A DNA stretch of 64,000 nucleotides from Georgenia daeguensis (lineage in GTDB: Bacteria > Actinomycetota > Actinomycetes > Actinomycetales > Actinomycetaceae). Under the pieces are notes generated by a model. The model worked only from the letters and a program-made list of their open reading frames with translations. It had not been told where the DNA came from and ran no database searches. Location: assembly GCF_039537705.1 (NCBI RefSeq), contig NZ_BAABBA010000012.1:1-64000 (forward strand), in the 5' to 3' direction. Both the position numbers and the translations under genes were made by a program. This document shows positions 63,074 through 64,000 of the stretch, one piece after another. How positions within the stretch are numbered: the first letter of the stretch is position 1; each line of letters opens with the position of its first letter.

Positions 63074-64000
63074 TCACCGCCGCGCGGCCTCGTAGCGCCG
63101 GAGCGCCTCGGCCCGCTCCTCCGCGTGATCGACGATCCGGTCGGGATACCCGCGGGTGAGACCGTCGGGCACCCGCCACGGCTCGTGCACCGCGGCGCCG
63201 GGGATGTGAGCGAGCTCGGGCACGTACCGGCGGACGTACTCCCCGTCGGGGTCGTAGCGCTGGCCCTGGGTGACCGGGTTGAACACCCGGAAGTAAGGCG
63301 CGGCGTCCGTGCCGGTGCCCGCCACCCACTGCCAGCCGTGGTTGTTCGAGGCGACGTCGCCGTCGCGGAGATGCTCGAGGAAGTACCGCGCGCCGTGGGG
63401 CCACCAGACGTGCAGGTCCTTGAGGAGGAAGCTCGCCACGACCATGCGCACGCGGTTGTGGATCCACCCCTCGGTGAGGAGCTGCCGCATGCCGGCGTCG
63501 ACGAAGGGATATCCCGTCCGCCCCTGCTCCCACGCCCGGACGTGGTCCGCCGCGGCGCCCGCCGCGTCCTCGTAGTCCATGCCGCGCAGGTCCTCGCGCA
63601 GGTCCGCCCAGGCGGAGTCCGGGCGGTGCCAGAGCACGTCGGCGTAGAACTCTCGCCAGCACAGCTCGGCCACGAACCGCTGCGCCCCCTTCGACCGCCC
63701 GGCGGGGTGGGCGGCGACGTCGGCGAGCATCGTGCGCGGGTGGATCGTGCCGTACTTGAGGTGCACGGACATCTGGGACGTGGCGTTCAGGTCCGGGCGG
63801 TCGCGGGTGCGGTCGTAGTCGGCGAGGTCCTGCTCGAGGAACTCCTCCCACCGGGCCAGGGCCGCGTCCTCACCGGTGGGCACGACGGCGGTGGCCGGGT
63901 CCTTGTCCCACGGCAGCGGAGCCGACTCGACGGTCCGGCGCCACGCCACGCGGGCGGGGACCGGCGCAGGGGAGGGCCAGCCGTGCTCCTGCCAGGCGCG
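63074..64000 (-). CDS. phr: Deoxyribodipyrimidine photolyase/cryptochrome family, C-terminal part (5' end outside window)
   Basis: The frame is open to the right edge, so the N-terminal antenna-chromophore domain lies outside. The FAD-binding domain is nearly complete: SVHLKYGTIHPRT, FVAELCWREFYADVLWHRP, GYPFVDAGMRQLLTEGWIHNRVRMVVASFLLKDLHVWWPHG, DVASNNHGWQWVAGTGTDAAPYFRVFNPVTQG. These are class I CPD-photolyase signatures, including the Trp-rich electron path. It repairs UV dimers with visible light. A cryptochrome role cannot be excluded. Confidence 0.93.
   Translation of the reverse strand, partial: RAWQEHGWPSPAPVPARVAWRRTVESAPLPWDKDPATAVVPTGEDAALARWEEFLEQDLADYDRTRDRPDLNATSQMSVHLKYGTIHPRTMLADVAAHPAGRSKGAQRFVAELCWREFYADVLWHRPDSAWADLREDLRGMDYEDAAGAAADHVRAWEQGRTGYPFVDAGMRQLLTEGWIHNRVRMVVASFLLKDLHVWWPHGARYFLEHLRDGDVASNNHGWQWVAGTGTDAAPYFRVFNPVTQGQRYDPDGEYVRRYVPELAHIPGAAVHEPWRVPDGLTRGYPDRIVDHAEERAEALRRYEAARR

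Overview
The window is the chromosomal replication-origin region of a very GC-rich actinobacterium. The evidence is the classic actinobacterial gene order around dnaA, frequent GTG starts, ATGA/GTGA start-stop overlaps, actinobacterium-specific families (CrgA, DUF881, DUF3566, DLW-39, DUF6049, a MurJ-pseudokinase fusion, a PASTA kinase, Ino1 with PadR), and DnaA boxes of the TTGTCCACA type. The order matches Micrococcales genomes best; I do not claim a genus.

Left arm (1-15760): the tail of a probable membrane kinase and a three-PASTA PknB run rightward. They are followed by pabA/trpG and a DUF881 gene (leftward), crgA (rightward), a 1.1 kb gene-free stretch with DnaA-box-like motifs, a rhomboid protease and a cyclophilin (leftward), two small rightward genes and a truncated reductase remnant. 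Then come tRNA-Ala, a tiny DLW-39 gene and tRNA-Ile, and the leftward block DUF3566-gyrA-gyrB-dciA(DUF721).

Origin core (15753-25304): recF, gnd, dnaN and dnaA run leftward, with oriC in the 793 bp dnaN-dnaA gap. rpmH-rnpA-yidD-yidC-jag-rsmG run rightward. Many neighbours overlap by 4-8 bases, so these are tight operons for replication and for ribosome/membrane-insertion functions.

Centromere (25305-31007): between rsmG and parA lies about 3 kb with no convincing gene. It carries eight perfect and at least two near-perfect parS sites in quasi-regular spacing, and is followed by parA and parB. This is the most striking non-coding structure in the window.

Right arm (31008-64000): a D-Ala-D-Ala ligase family gene, a PLP aminotransferase, trxA and trxB are followed by murJ fused to a pseudokinase and a C-terminal extracellular domain. 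DUF6049 and a NUDIX gene follow, all leftward. pcnA (CCA-adding enzyme) diverges from the NUDIX gene across 19 bp. Then come an MFS exporter, a P2-type calcium-like ATPase, a DUF559/AbiEi-like protein, the padR-ino1 operon with a palindromic operator, a class A PBP, rpsF-ssb-rpsR-rplI, a VOC protein, a MATE transporter, dnaB with upstream DnaA boxes, a DoxX-like protein, a DUF2182-DUF1326 pair and a truncated photolyase.

Functionally the window couples replication initiation (dnaA, dnaN, dciA, dnaB, gyrase), origin segregation (parABS) and cell-wall growth control (PknB, CrgA, MurJ, PBP). I see no insertion sequence, prophage, CRISPR array or rRNA. Accessory signals are confined to intergenic repeats, the parS array, a dispersed palindrome family (three copies) and the DoxX/DUF2182/DUF1326 corner.
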